64,000 nt of DNA from Astrocystis sublimbata (Eukaryota > Ascomycota > Sordariomycetes > Xylariales > Xylariaceae). The translations under genes were made by a program, and so were the position numbers. The notes beneath the pieces were generated by a model, which was given only the letters and a program-made list of their open reading frames with translations, was not told the origin of the DNA and ran no database searches. This document shows positions 24,404 to 36,020 of this stretch, piece after piece (position 1 is the stretch's first letter; every line of letters starts with the position of its first letter). The DNA lies in NCBI GenBank assembly GCA_022453515.1, contig JAJNNY010000020.1, forward strand, positions 496,001 through 560,000. The letters run 5' to 3'.

Positions 24404-25909
24404 CTAGTATCTCCTCCTCGACACAATCCTCGGCGTGCCGCCAATGATAAAGAACGACAGAACCGCAGTAACAGCAGACACTATAGCAAACACGAGATTC
24501 ATATTCCCATAACCAATTGAATCCTTCAAGAGACCCCCCACCACCGGCCCAACCGTAAGACCCGCGCAGAAGAACAGAGAATTAAACCCGTAAAGCTGAG
24601 CATAAGGACCGTTCGCGCCGAAGAACCCAGGATTGGCTTTATCATACTTCTGCACCACGGCGCTTGCCTCCACCACGCTCGGAGATCCGATAATTGCCAG
24701 CCCGACGCCATTGAGTGCCAGTAAAGCGCAGAACAGGATGATGTTTTGCGATTTGGGGAGCATTAGGTCGGGCGGGAGCCTGAGCAAGATAAGTACTGGC
24801 ACCATCCACCCAAACCCGATTACCGCAGCGAGCTTCGTCCCGTAGCGATCGACAGCCCAGCCAGCAAGTGGTCCGAGAATGAGGTAAGGTATGTCGAGGG
24901 CGATGAAGATAAGTCCGGCTTGGAGGGGCGAGAATTGGAATAGCGCCTGGGCTTCGGTCGGGATGGTGGCATCGTAGACAGCGAGCAATGCCGCCTGAAC
25001 AAAGGCAAGGCAAAGACTCATGACTAGACGTGGGCTCTTGAAACAGACCAAGATCGGGAAGGCTCTCACAAGCTTGTTCGGCGTCTTACGAATCTTGTAT
25101 GCTTCGTCTTCCTTGGGCAACAGGGCGTCCTCCTCGGATGGTTCGTGACCTGTCTCGTTGTTGTCGCCTACTTGTGAGGCCGAATCCGGCAGAGGGCCAT
25201 TTGTAGAAGGCTCTGCATATTTCGCAGCAGTCTTCTTCTCGATCACGAGAAGCCGCATGATAAAGTCCAAGGCCAGAATGCCCGCTCCCAGCCCAAACAC
25301 CCCGGCATATCCAGTCTTTTCGTACAGTACCCCGCCAATGACAGGCGCCATCAATTGTCCAACTGAAATGATAGAGAAAATCTACGCGACTTAGTTTCAG
25401 CTCGACTTGCATAGCGGCTGGGAGCTGGGGGGCCCTGAGATCTGAAAACTTACTGTTCCGATAACCTTGCCAAGGTCTTGAGGTCCCACGGTATCAAGCA
25501 CCATGGCGAGGCCAATGGTCCATACCACTGCTGCACTAACGCCTTGAAGGATACGCGCGGTTACCAGCATGGCGATGTTCTGCCCCAAAGCCAGCATGAT
25601 GGTGGCTGCAAGCAAGGCGGCGAGACCGCAGAGAAACGGCACTTGTCGCGACTGGGTACGGTCGGCAATCCATCCCGCGGGCAGCGATGACAGGACCGAG
25701 GCCCCAGCATACGCTGCTAAAAGATTGGAAACATAGGATTGCGTTTCGTTTTCTGGGATTCCCAATCTGCTCTGTAGCATGAACGGCAACACGGGCACTA
25801 CCAAGCCATAGAGGAATAGGTCGGTAAAGAGACCAATGGCGACAGTGGCGATGATGAATAGCGTATTCGATCGCCAGCGAAGCGCCCACGGAGGGTCGCC
25901 TTTTGCCAT
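24404..25909 (-). CDS. MFS transporter
   Basis: Two exons, 25454-25909 and 24404-25381, with a 72-base intron (GTAAGT...GCGTAG), give 477 residues. The start at 25909 (MAKGDPPWALRWRSN) is preferred over a further in-frame ATG upstream, because membrane helix 1 (LFIIATVAIGLFTDLFLYGL) begins soon after it. The protein has about 12 hydrophobic helices with a charged loop in the middle (KTAAKYAEPST to PKEDEAYKIRK). AGWIADRTQSRQ after helix 2 is the MFS A-like motif, and GWAVDRYGTK is its counterpart in the second half. It most resembles DHA1/vesicular-amine-type fungal MFS proteins, proton-driven exporters of small molecules in the plasma membrane or vacuole. The substrate cannot be told. It is 14 kb from the metabolite genes, so a link is not assumed. 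Confidence 0.85.
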
Positions 25910-26322
25910 TTTCGAGAATTGAACGTTCGGTGTGAGAATTGTAAACGTGTTGAAAGATTGGTTCCTGTAAGTAGGTACTTTGAAAGATGATAAAGGTGAT
26001 CGGCGAGCGTGTTGTGTCTTTAGATCAATCGATGACCTCATAGGCGCGCGCCGTGCGAAATCCCAGCGCCCTTCCAGCGTGTCTTGTGTCCTGTGGGCTT
26101 GTCAAGCCACCTCACTCCTCACCGGCCGCAACTCAACATTACCTGGGTACACAACACATGAGTTATTAGTAATGTGAAACACAGTATTATCGAATGATAA
26201 TGTTTTGATTCTGCTAATCATGTTGCTTAGCTATTCATTGAAATCACATTCTCAGGCATTTGGCATTTCCATGATGGAGTATACCGGCGATCCCTCGTGA
26301 GGCCGTTGACTGCCGGCGCGCA

Positions 26323-26775
26323 TCACGAGCTTGGCGGCACCGTGTCATACGTCTCCCAACCATCAGGAATATCCATGACAGCCGACCGGACGAAGATGTG
26401 CCTACCACCCGACCATTTGAGACCCTCAACACATCCGGCCTTCACACTGACATTCGGGCGCGGCGTGCCGTCCTTGTCGATGATCCGATGGAACAGGCGC
26501 GACCCGCACCCAGTGCAGAAGTAGCAGTCCATCGTGTCTCCTCTATCTGTATCGCGCGTGTACTTTTTCACCTTGGCCTCCAGCTCCGCCGAGAGCGGGA
26601 AGATGTCGTCGGCTGGGAAGATGGCGGACGTGCCGAACGCCGAGCTGGACTGTTTCTGACACTCGGTACAGTGGCAGTGGTACAGACTCAGTGGCGTCGC
26701 CCTTGGCAATGGATATGTCACACTCCCGCACTGACAGCGGACAGTGAGGCTTTGCGACGCGTTGGTGGTCGTCAT
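26323..26775 (-). CDS. GFA/CENP-V zinc-binding domain protein
   Basis: A single exon of 150 residues, starting at the ATG at 26775 (MTTTNASQSLTVRCQCGS); an in-frame ATG 13 codons upstream is less likely. The cysteines of the GFA fold are present: CQCG at 14-17, CHCTEC at 34-39 and CTGCGS at 87-92, which hold structural and catalytic zinc. The family includes glutathione-dependent formaldehyde-activating enzyme (S-hydroxymethyl-glutathione synthase) and many fungal proteins of unknown substrate. The length fits a stand-alone GFA domain. The neighbours, an MFS exporter on the same strand and an ABC transporter, do not point to a substrate. Confidence 0.85.
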   Translation of the reverse strand: MTTTNASQSLTVRCQCGSVTYPLPRATPLSLYHCHCTECQKQSSSAFGTSAIFPADDIFPLSAELEAKVKKYTRDTDRGDTMDCYFCTGCGSRLFHRIIDKDGTPRPNVSVKAGCVEGLKWSGGRHIFVRSAVMDIPDGWETYDTVPPSS

Positions 26776-27495
26776 TGTTGCGCTTCTGTTTGGCGAATGT
26801 TCGGGCTCAGTCAATTGTTGCGATGTTGCGACGTGGAAAAATCAAGGTATGCAGTCGAATGAGCATAACATCGGCTATTCATAAATAAACAGTGATTGTG
26901 AAATTTGAGTTGGGCAATTCATGACTTATATAGGCCTCGCAATGGCAATAAGCCTGAGATATGGCTGATCCCACACATTTCCCCGCTCCTGGGTGGCTTG
27001 GTCCCCAATCGCATGGTGTGATCGACCGGACTCTGATAGTCAAGTACCTAGTCAAGAAATTGCAGTTGGTTCTGCAATTGGTTCTATCGGATGCAGAACA
27101 ATTGATTGTGGAGTATTACAATGAACGACCTTCCATTCAATGCTTCTGTTGCTGCGTGTATCCGGCACAGCAACCCATGAATCCATGAGGCACAGCAATC
27201 TCCCCGCTTCGCTTTGTTGAGTGGAACTCAATTCGCATATTGGCATGAGAAGGTTTTCGCAAGACCGATAGATTTTTCGTACAATGTATAGACGTTATAA
27301 GTTTTAGGACATTTCTGCTAATCGTTGCTATAAGAATGGGGAATCCTTCCAATTCTAGCTCGAGAAGAACCCCAAGCCGGCAGACCCTAGCAAAACCTGT
27401 CAGTCATCAGCCCTACCGTCCCCAGTAAATTCTTGAGCTCAAGTTCTAACACCATTGTTTGAAAGGCATCCTGCGTCATTCTTGTAGTCATATTG
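26776..27495. other. Intergenic between divergent genes
   Basis: Promoter space for the GFA gene (minus) and the ABC transporter (plus). Short upstream exons of the transporter could lie here: its first membrane domain seems incomplete and an acceptor-like TTCTTGTAG is at about 27486. No exon is clear. Confidence 0.35.
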
Positions 27496-30400
27496 ATGTT
27501 CTATTGGCGAAAGATATCGAGTTCAGAACCTCAAAATGGAGCACCTTTTGCGGGCACCGTTGTTGCTTCAGTACTTGCCGCCTTGAGCCTTGCGATGCTG
27601 CTTTTCTTAAACCCACGTCTATCTTATTACCTGTCATTGAAAGACGTGGGTCGCGTCTTCAACAAATTGTTTTTCATATGGATCAACCCAATACTCTTGA
27701 GAGGCTACAGAAACACCCTGCGTAGACAAGATATCCCGCCTCTTGATCAAGACATGTTGTCAGTTTGCACGAGAAGGGATATTCTCAGAGCATGGTCTCA
27801 GCGAGGTTCGTCAACAACATCAAGGATTGCTTCTGTTCTTTTCGCTCACCATTTGAAACTTGTTATAGCAAGGCCTGAATCGAAGAAGACTCTCCCTCTA
27901 GTTCTATTCACATGTCTGCAGCGGCCTTTCCTCGCTGCCGCCATTCCTCGATTGCTATTGATCGTTTTCCGCTACGCTCAACCCGCTCTCATCAGTAAAT
28001 GTATCAGATACGCCACGGCTCCCTCTTCTACTCGCACAATGGAAAGCGATCATCAAGGGCTCTGGCTTGTTGCTTCATCTATGTTTGTATATTTTGGGCT
28101 AGCTGTATGAATCACCTAACCCAGGACTCTGTCCAGCATTGATGTTTCGCTGACCATCGACATCAGTTATCAGCGGCGAAGTACCATCACTCCCTGAACC
28201 GGCTTAAACTTATGACTAGAGGTGCGCTTGTAGGTCTTATCCACGACAAGACCTTGATACTGCCCAGCGTCACATATGAAGCCGGCGAAGCTACTACATT
28301 GATGAGCACCGATGTGGATGGTCTTGATAGCATTGCTGAGATGACGCACGAGATATGGGCCCAAGTAGTCGAGGTCTTGATTGGCATATACCTCCTGGCA
28401 AGCCAGATTGGCTGGATATGGCCTCTTCCGCTGTTCTTGATCTATGGTAGGTTTCATCATCTCATCCACAAGCCCTCCCTTCTGCAATCTATCTAATTTG
28501 TTTCGAACACAGTATCTTCACACGTGAGTCGCTTTGTGGCGAGAAATTTACAGTCGCGCCAAAAGGCTTGGAATGTTGCGACACAAAACCGCATAGCCGC
28601 CACAACCGACATGCTCGCCAACATGAAAGTCATAAAAATGCTCGGTTTTCAGCAGAGCATTACGCAGCGGATCCAAGAGCTTCGAAGTACTGAGCTTTGG
28701 GAAGCTTCAAAATTGAGATGGATCATGCTGTATTATGGCATCTCAGGTATGTAGAGCACCGTACCTTGGCAAGTACGAACCCAACTGAATACATACTTAC
28801 CGCAATCTAGCGAATGCGCTTGGGATATTCTCACCAGCTATCACTCTGATTATCTTTGCTATACTGTCAGCAGCTCATGGTCGATCCCTGGATACCGAGA
28901 CTGCCTTTACCACCATGGCCATATTGGGCATGATCACGCACCCTGCGAATATGGTGATGACTGTCGTCCCGCGGGTTGTGGCGGCTTTCTCCGGATTCGA
29001 AAGAATCCAAAAGTTCCTGCTTCAGGAGCCTCTACAGACATACCGTACGGAATTGTCGAGCAATGCCATCGCTAGAAACACAAAGGGATCGTATTACGGC
29101 ATCAAAACCCGAGACCTAGGCATCAGCGCGAAGGAGATCATACTGAGCAACATCAATCTCGACTTGACTGCCGGCTCATTGACAGTCATGTCTGGTCCTA
29201 CGGGAAGCGGCAAGTCAAGCCTGTTGCGTTGCTTGATTGGCGAAGTCGAGTCTGCGCATGGTACGGTCGCGTTGTCAAGTCGCAGAATAGCATACTGCGC
29301 TCAACGGCCTTGGCTTCCTAGCGGTACCATTCGGGACGCTATACGAGGTTTTACTGACACTGACACTAACAACAAGAATGACGTCGGTGTAGAGTCTCAG
29401 AAATATTACGATGAAGTCATCAGGGCCTGTTGTCTTACCCAAGACTTCAGCTCACTTCGGGATGGAGACCGGACGCAGACCGGTAGTAGGGGGCTCAATC
29501 TATCTGGGGGACAGAGACAGCGAGTGGTATGAGCCCCAAGGATCTCAAACCCGATGAATGCAATAACTGGAAGCTGATGATAAAGTACAGGCTCTCGCTC
29601 GAGCATTGTTTGCAAGATGCGACATCATACTACTCGATGACACGTTCAGTGGGCTGGATGGCGACACTGAACGTTCCATTTTTGACAATTTGTTTAAACC
29701 GACAGGACTGCTCCGGCAATTGAAGACAACTGTGGTACTTGCGTCCAATTCTTGTAAGTTGATGAATACTATCGATACTCTTTCTGGACATATTGCTGAT
29801 TTGAGGCTCCAAGCCCAATACTTCGAAGCTGCAGATCACGTCGTGATCCTGGGCAACCGTGGCATCATTGACCAAGGGCCTTGGCAGACTCTCCAGATCG
29901 AAGCTACAACTCTGTCAAAGTTCTCTTCTAGTAACAAACTCACCGAGAATGAGAAATCAAAAATATCGGCAAATTTTGACAAGCTCAGCGCCCAGCTTAG
30001 AGCAAAGGACGAAACCGAGACTGACCTCGCGCGGCAGAGCGGAGACCCCGCTGTCTACGGTAATACGCCTCGTCTCTCAGATTTTCGGAAAGCTACTGAT
30101 GGAAGCACTAGGTTACTACATCGGATTTATCGGGCTTTCCAACATCTCAGCAATCATAATCTGTACTGCTTCATATTCCTTTTTTATCACGGTTCCTCAA
30201 TATTGGCTGCGCCTGTGGACCGAGCGGGGAGACCGAAGTGATGCGTTCTACATCGTTGGGTTTTCGTTGCTGTCATTTATGTCATGGATCTCTACCAGCG
30301 GTCAGATGTGGTATGTGATTCACAGACTGCCGTATAAATGTTCTCAATGACTAATGACAACCCAAAGGTCAAATCTTACCCGACTTGCGCCCCAATCGGG

Positions 30401-32251
30401 ATTGAGACTTCATCATCGTCTCTTGAACATTGTGACGACGTAGGAACTATGACCCTTATATGTAGAAATATGCGTTTGTTAACTGAACACTTGTAGCGCA
30501 CCTCTTTTATTCTTCTCGACAAGTGATAATGGGTCCATATTGAACAGGTGAGGCATCACAGTGATTGAGTAGTGTTTCCGCACATTGACAATGACTATCC
30601 AGGTTCAGCCAAGACATTCAGATCATTGACAAGCAATTGCCATCCGCATTTGTCGCACTCGTGACTCGCAAGTATTTACTTTCCTGTTCGCCCAATACGC
30701 TTAACTAACGTAGTATACCCGTCAGAAATCCTCAAGCTCCTGATGCAAGTAATACTCTTATGTGCAGCAGAGAAGTGGCTCGCGCTATCTCTCCCAGCCT
30801 GCATGGCCATCGTCTACATCATCCAAAAAGTCTATCTCAAAACATCACGGCAGCTTCGCTTCCTAGAGCTTGAGGCGCGCGCCGGTGTCTTCTCGAATTT
30901 CCTGGAGACGGTAAGCAACCAATCAACTACCAGCCTCCCAGGAATCACAGTGCTGACATTCGACGTCCCAGACCGAAGGTCTCGAAACAATCCGCGCATT
31001 CAGCTGGTCCAGCGCCGCCACGATAGAAAACACGCAGAAAATCGACGCCTCACAACGGCCCGAGTTCCTGCACCTCTGCCTCCAGCGCTGGCTCAACATT
31101 GTTCTCGACCTCTTAGCCGCAGCTATATCGACACTCGTCATCGGCACAGCTGTGTATAACCGAGACCGCGTTAGCGGCGCGGAAGTCGGGATCGCGCTCA
31201 ACATCATGCTTGTAGCGAACAGCACACTATTGAAACTAGTAGAGAACTGGACTATGCTGGAGACGTCTCTCGGGGCTATTGCTCGGTTGAAGACTTTGGA
31301 AAGCACGACGCCTGCTGAGGGGGAAAGGGGCGGTGGGTTGGAGTTTGAGCCTGCGCGAGATTGGCCTCGGAGAGGACACGTTCAGTTGACGTCTATCACG
31401 GCATCCTATCAGTAAGTCAGCACGTGGGCGACGTTGTCTTGATTCTAGAGCTGATAGCCATTTAATGCGTAGTTCGAATAACGTAGCCCTCGATGGCCTA
31501 ACCTTGGACATCCCTGCAGGGCAGAAACTTGTCATTTGCGGGCGAACTGGAAGGTAATAGACGCGACGTCCCTTAAGCAATATCAATAAACAATAAAAAA
31601 CTAACAAACCGCCTTCACAGTGGCAAGAGCAGTATCCTGCTAGCCCTCCTCCGAATCTTAGAGCTACAATCCGGCAAGATCGAAATCGACGGCATTGACA
31701 TCAAACACATCTCCCTAGACCTCCTTCGACAGCGTTGCTTCATCACCGTATCCCAGGATCCCTTAATAATGCCCCAAGAGACGTTGCGCTTCAATTTAGA
31801 TCCCAGCGCAGCAGTCTCTGACGAAGTTATCATTACATCACTGAGCAAAGTCGGATTGATGTCCCACTTCTCCGTCAAACATACAATGGACATTGATACA
31901 GGCATAAAACCCAATGCTCATCCAATCCTAGATCAAAAGGTATCTTCGTTTTCAGAATTATCTGTGGGACAATGCCAACTCTTCGCGCTGAGTCGCGCAT
32001 TGGTGAAGGCTCGCTATCTGGAGCGCTTAGGGGTGAAGCCCATCATACTCCTGGACGAGGTCACGTCGTCGCTGGATTCTGCTACAGAGACTATGATTTA
32101 TCGCATCGTTGACGAAGAACTTACTGCAAAAGGCCATACGGTTGTTGTTGTTGCGCATCGGATTGGGGCTTTAGAACATTTCATGAGGACGGGGAGAGAC
32201 GCTGTAGCGGTCATGGGGGATGGAAAACTGCAGGGACTCAGGCACGACTAG
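27496..32251 (+). CDS. ABC transporter, ABCC (MRP) type, 14 exons
   Basis: Exons: 27496-28104, 28167-28446, 28513-28746, 28811-29526, 29591-29753, 29814-30059, 30112-30310, 30368-30439, 30497-30547, 30603-30667, 30726-30910, 30972-31411, 31473-31553, 31621-32251. Total 1323 residues, all phases consistent. Domain order is TMD1-NBD1-TMD2-NBD2, with the L0-like linker VFNKLFFIWINPILL near the start. NBD1 has Walker A GPTGSGKSS (about 503), LSGGQRQR (about 604) and Walker B IILLDDTFSGLD; the Asp in place of the catalytic Glu is usual in ABCC. NBD2 has GRTGSGKSS (about 1113), a changed signature LSVGQ (about 1227), Walker B IILLDEV and a normal switch His (VVVVAHR). Intron 30668-30725 is GC-AG; the others are GT-AG. 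The first membrane domain (TMD0) is reduced to about one helix, so a 5' exon may be missing or the protein is truncated. Likely a plasma-membrane or vacuolar exporter. Confidence 0.85.
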
Positions 32252-32641
32252 TTGCCATTGGTTATGCAATTCATTTTCATTCGTCTAATAGGCACCTATT
32301 ATACGTGTTTAAGTCTCTCCTCTATACTACTAACGTCTTGATTTAGCGCAGAAGAAGGCGAACATTAGTCACTATAGGAGTGGCACGGGCAGCGATAGGT
32401 ATGTCACAAATGATTGCGCAAAGTCTTTTCAGTAGCTCTGTGGGTTTTAATGAATGTGTTATCCGACTTCAATGTCAGAGTTAGTGGTTTCGGTTCAGTC
32501 TAGTTTGATCAAGAATCAGTTCGACTAGACCGAAGTTACCTACCTATTTACTTAAACCAGCTCATTTAATGTCATAGCAGACGTTTCTTAGCCTCTGTTC
32601 TCTATCTTCCTCTGCCACCACACATCATAACAATCGGGTGA

Positions 32642-35248
32642 TCAAATAAATTCACAGTCTCTACGGCCATAGATGCCAATCACCCGACTCCATGGTCGGG
32701 CCTCTCGATTCAAAGAGATCCGTTGGCGCTCGGGTCTGTTGAGGCCGAAATCGGGAACTATCTCGCTCACAATATACGAGGCGTCCTCATCGGTCGAGTC
32801 AGTGTTATGCCCAATGTAGTGTCTCTCGGTACCCTTGCGTACATCCAGGCAGACAAGGAATTCCCCATAATAGGGAGCCTGCACATGGATCATGATCAGC
32901 CCACTGAGGAGCATTGTGCGGATGCTCAGAGGTTTATCGATTGAAAAGCCATCAGCACCGTCCGTTCTGTTTGTGAACACACAGTTGTAGGGGCCCCTCG
33001 TCTTCAGTCGATTCGTCGATTCGTCGTGTAAGAGCTTTGCCAATATCAGTTCGTAATCAATGCCAGTGACATAATGGAGCTCCGATACGCTTCGGCAAAG
33101 CACCTGCCGGTGCAGAAAATCCCTCCACGACCAACTCTCCACGCGAGTGCTCTTGGCAATGAGAATGATAAAGCCCGCAACGACCCATGTAAAAGTCGCA
33201 ATGTTGAACGGATCAACGCCTTGGATTCGCGTCTGAATGGTCAAGCCGCTTGCAATTCCTCCACCAACAAGCATGGCGGCAATAGTAAGAACGGCCCAGA
33301 CATACAACCCACAGAACACCCTCACGCCGCCCTCTTCGAAAACCCAATCTTTCATTTTTTCCTTAGCGTCCATTAGTTCTTGCCCCCATCTCGCCAATTG
33401 CTCTTGCTTATCCATCTGCTGGGTTGAGAACGGAAAATCGCACACGAAAGGAAGGATCCCTTCATGTAAAACTCCTTTACGTTTGACAGTACTTTGTGAC
33501 ATTGTTCCTTTAGGTATATCATCGCCAGCCTTCCCAGCGACCAACTTGTCTCGTGTCATAAGAGACTTTGAAAGCTGCGATGATGCCAAATGCCCGGATC
33601 TTGCCCGAGCATAGGAATACTCATGAGTTGTTAAGCAGAAAAAGGCTTTGAACTGAGTTCCTGTGCGTGTTCGCACGTGATCTGTATCGTTCTCGGCCAC
33701 TGGCTGTGTTGTTCGAACCATTAGTCCAACAAAATCGGTCATGATTTCTATGATGTACGGGTTTAATGTGATCAAAGGCACAATAACCGTTAATATCTCA
33801 TTCATAGATTCGAGCTGTCCTTTTGTTGGTTGGACATCAGGTATATGAATGACTGGGGGAGTTTCTAGTTCATTTGATGAATTGGCGCCGGTTGCATTTG
33901 CCTCGCTGTAACTCCAAGAAACAGTTGTCCCAACACCAGAATTGAACCTTTGACCGTGGATTGATGCAGAACGATTCCTGGGGGACAAGACATTCTTTAT
34001 TGCAGAATTGAGAACCTTGAAAGCAGACTGTGATATGTTTATATTCACCTGCCTCGACGAGCCGTGGTACTCGCCGCCCAAATCCTGGTATACTAGTGTC
34101 GGAAAATCTTCAAATCCGGTGTGGTATACCATTGCGCAGAGCTCGTAGGATGTTGTGGAGGTTGCTTTTGTGCGCCTCACGCCTCTTAGAGAAAGCAACA
34201 TACTTCGGAGAATCCATTGAATGGGGGTCTGAATCCGCAGAGTATACAGCCAGTAAAGCTGCACCAAGGCGTGCCGCTTTGATTCTTGATTTGCACCTGC
34301 CAATGCAATCCCACTTCCTTCGGCCGAAAGTGATTGTAACATTGCGCCTATATTCTCCATTCCCCCACCACGGCCCGTGTACTGGCCTTCTACGCTCTGA
34401 GATTGCAGGTTACTGGGAACGGGTTGTTTTAAGGTGGCTGGTGTCTGGGCAAGGGAGGTGGCCGCAAATTCCTCCAGGTTGGCAGATAACACTTTCATCT
34501 TGACAGAGAGCTTCGCCATACAGGCCAAAATACCTTCACTCCACTCCCCTCCGTGCGCACAATTCAAGAGGATCCTGGACACAATCTCGGTTGTATAGTT
34601 GACGAGTTCGAAATAATCCTCCCGGTTGCCTTCGTAGTTGAGCGCTGAAAGCTCAGCCTTGTCGTCGTTTCCACCTTCACCATTTTCATTGTCCTCTCCC
34701 TCACTCTCATCCCCATCCAGCTTCGTGAGGTATCGCAGATTCTTACGTGCCCGCAGTAGCAACTATTCCCTATGCAAGGCTGGGCAGTGTGATCGGACAA
34801 GAAGCTCTGTGTCGTGCGTGATGATATGGAATGCCGTCCATATCTGATTGCTCAGGCTGGTCATAGTTTCATAAGCCGCTTGCGTATCAGCTTGGAGGTG
34901 TGCCGAGCCACGAAAAGTACTCGGGGCATCTTTCGCCAAAGCTGACAAGAGCCTATCTATCTCTATCTCGTACAGCTCCTTCTGAACCTTGGTCGATACA
35001 TCGTAGACAGTGATGTCGAGTGTGTTGGCTATTCCTGTCCGAACTTTGATCCTTGGATCGAATGAGGGATCTACGTATCCCTCGTAGTTACACGCAACCT
35101 TTAGGACTCTCTCTGTAGATGTGCCTACATTGGTTTGATCTCGAGCTTGTGTTGTGGGGGCAGATGTTGTTGCAGCACGGCCTTGGCCAGCTTCAGCGCC
35201 ATCTCTTTTTGTTGGGAGCCAGAACCGAGGGCTCCTAGCCAAAGGCAT
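32642..35248 (-). CDS. Unknown fungal membrane protein interrupted by an in-frame TAG
   Basis: The start at 35248 (MPLARSPRFWLPTKRDG) opens a frame of 161 codons that meets TAG at 34765-34763. The same frame continues at once for 706 more codons to 32642, so the full product would be about 867 residues. The N-terminal part has a Ser/Thr/Gln-rich tail and a globular region; then comes an acidic stretch (DGDESEGEDNENG). Near the middle of the second part are two or three membrane helices (VFCGLYVWAVLTIAAMLVGG, then NIATFTWVVAGFIILIA). The C-terminal 150 residues look globular. I do not recognise the family. No good intron spans the TAG: the nearest donor is GTCCGA, giving a 36- or 57-base intron. 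A CAG to TAG change would explain it, or the codon is read through or spliced unusually. Confidence 0.55.
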
Positions 35249-36020
35249 GGTGATATTTTTGTTCTTAATTGGGATTCCGTATTTTAAGCCGGTTTTTTGG
35301 GTACTATCAGGTATATCATATGGTATGAAGAATGGTACGATCAAGAGTGGCTAACGCAACTAACTATAAAACTTGTTCTGAACAGGTGAGCAGGGAGTAT
35401 GGAGTTACTGGGATTGAACATTCATTGAGGCTCAAATCTATGTTTGCAGCTAGTCTATGTCTGTGCTATAGCATCTAGAAGAACTTTTAAGACGAGTATC
35501 ATTGATAAGACGCACCTTTAGAATCAAGGTTGCAATATCGTTTATGAGATTTTAAAGCTCCAATGAAAACACTCCGCTTATTATTAAGCTGGCAATGCCG
35601 ACGCAAGTTTATCTAAACCAATCGGTCTCCCGTGATAATGGTACCTGGCGCGTTTCGATAGTGGCGAATAATCGAAACTGCAGGCCTCAATTGGTCAACC
35701 ATCTGAGTCGCTTACAACGTGGCCAACCGTTTAAACCGGGAAGCCCGATATCCTCGGGATTTGATGCGACATTGGGGTAGCAATATAGTTACAGTTGCCA
35801 ACTTTCCAACTGTAAGCGAGACGGGGACGGAATCTCCGATAATCGAGTAGCAAGCAGCACCTTGTATTGTGGAGTTGCCACACAAAAATAACGTGGCAGC
35901 ACTTCGTGTAGGGTCAAGAATTTCGGGTAAGTTGTATAAAGTCTGAAAATTGGAGGTCTATGCCTTGATTTTATATCATGGATTGTCACATTTAGTCGGC
36001 AGCACTTACACTATCTCAGC
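35249..36020. other. Divergent promoter space
   Basis: 772 bases between the start of the unknown membrane protein (minus) and the AAA ATPase (plus). AT-rich, with no coding frame of note. Confidence 0.4.

Noticed and set aside
30000..30120. Apparent frameshift in the ABC transporter between NBD1 and TMD2
   Set aside because: A 52-base intron (30060-30111, branch ACTGAT) restores the expected GDPAVYGYYIG sequence, so the gene is intact here.
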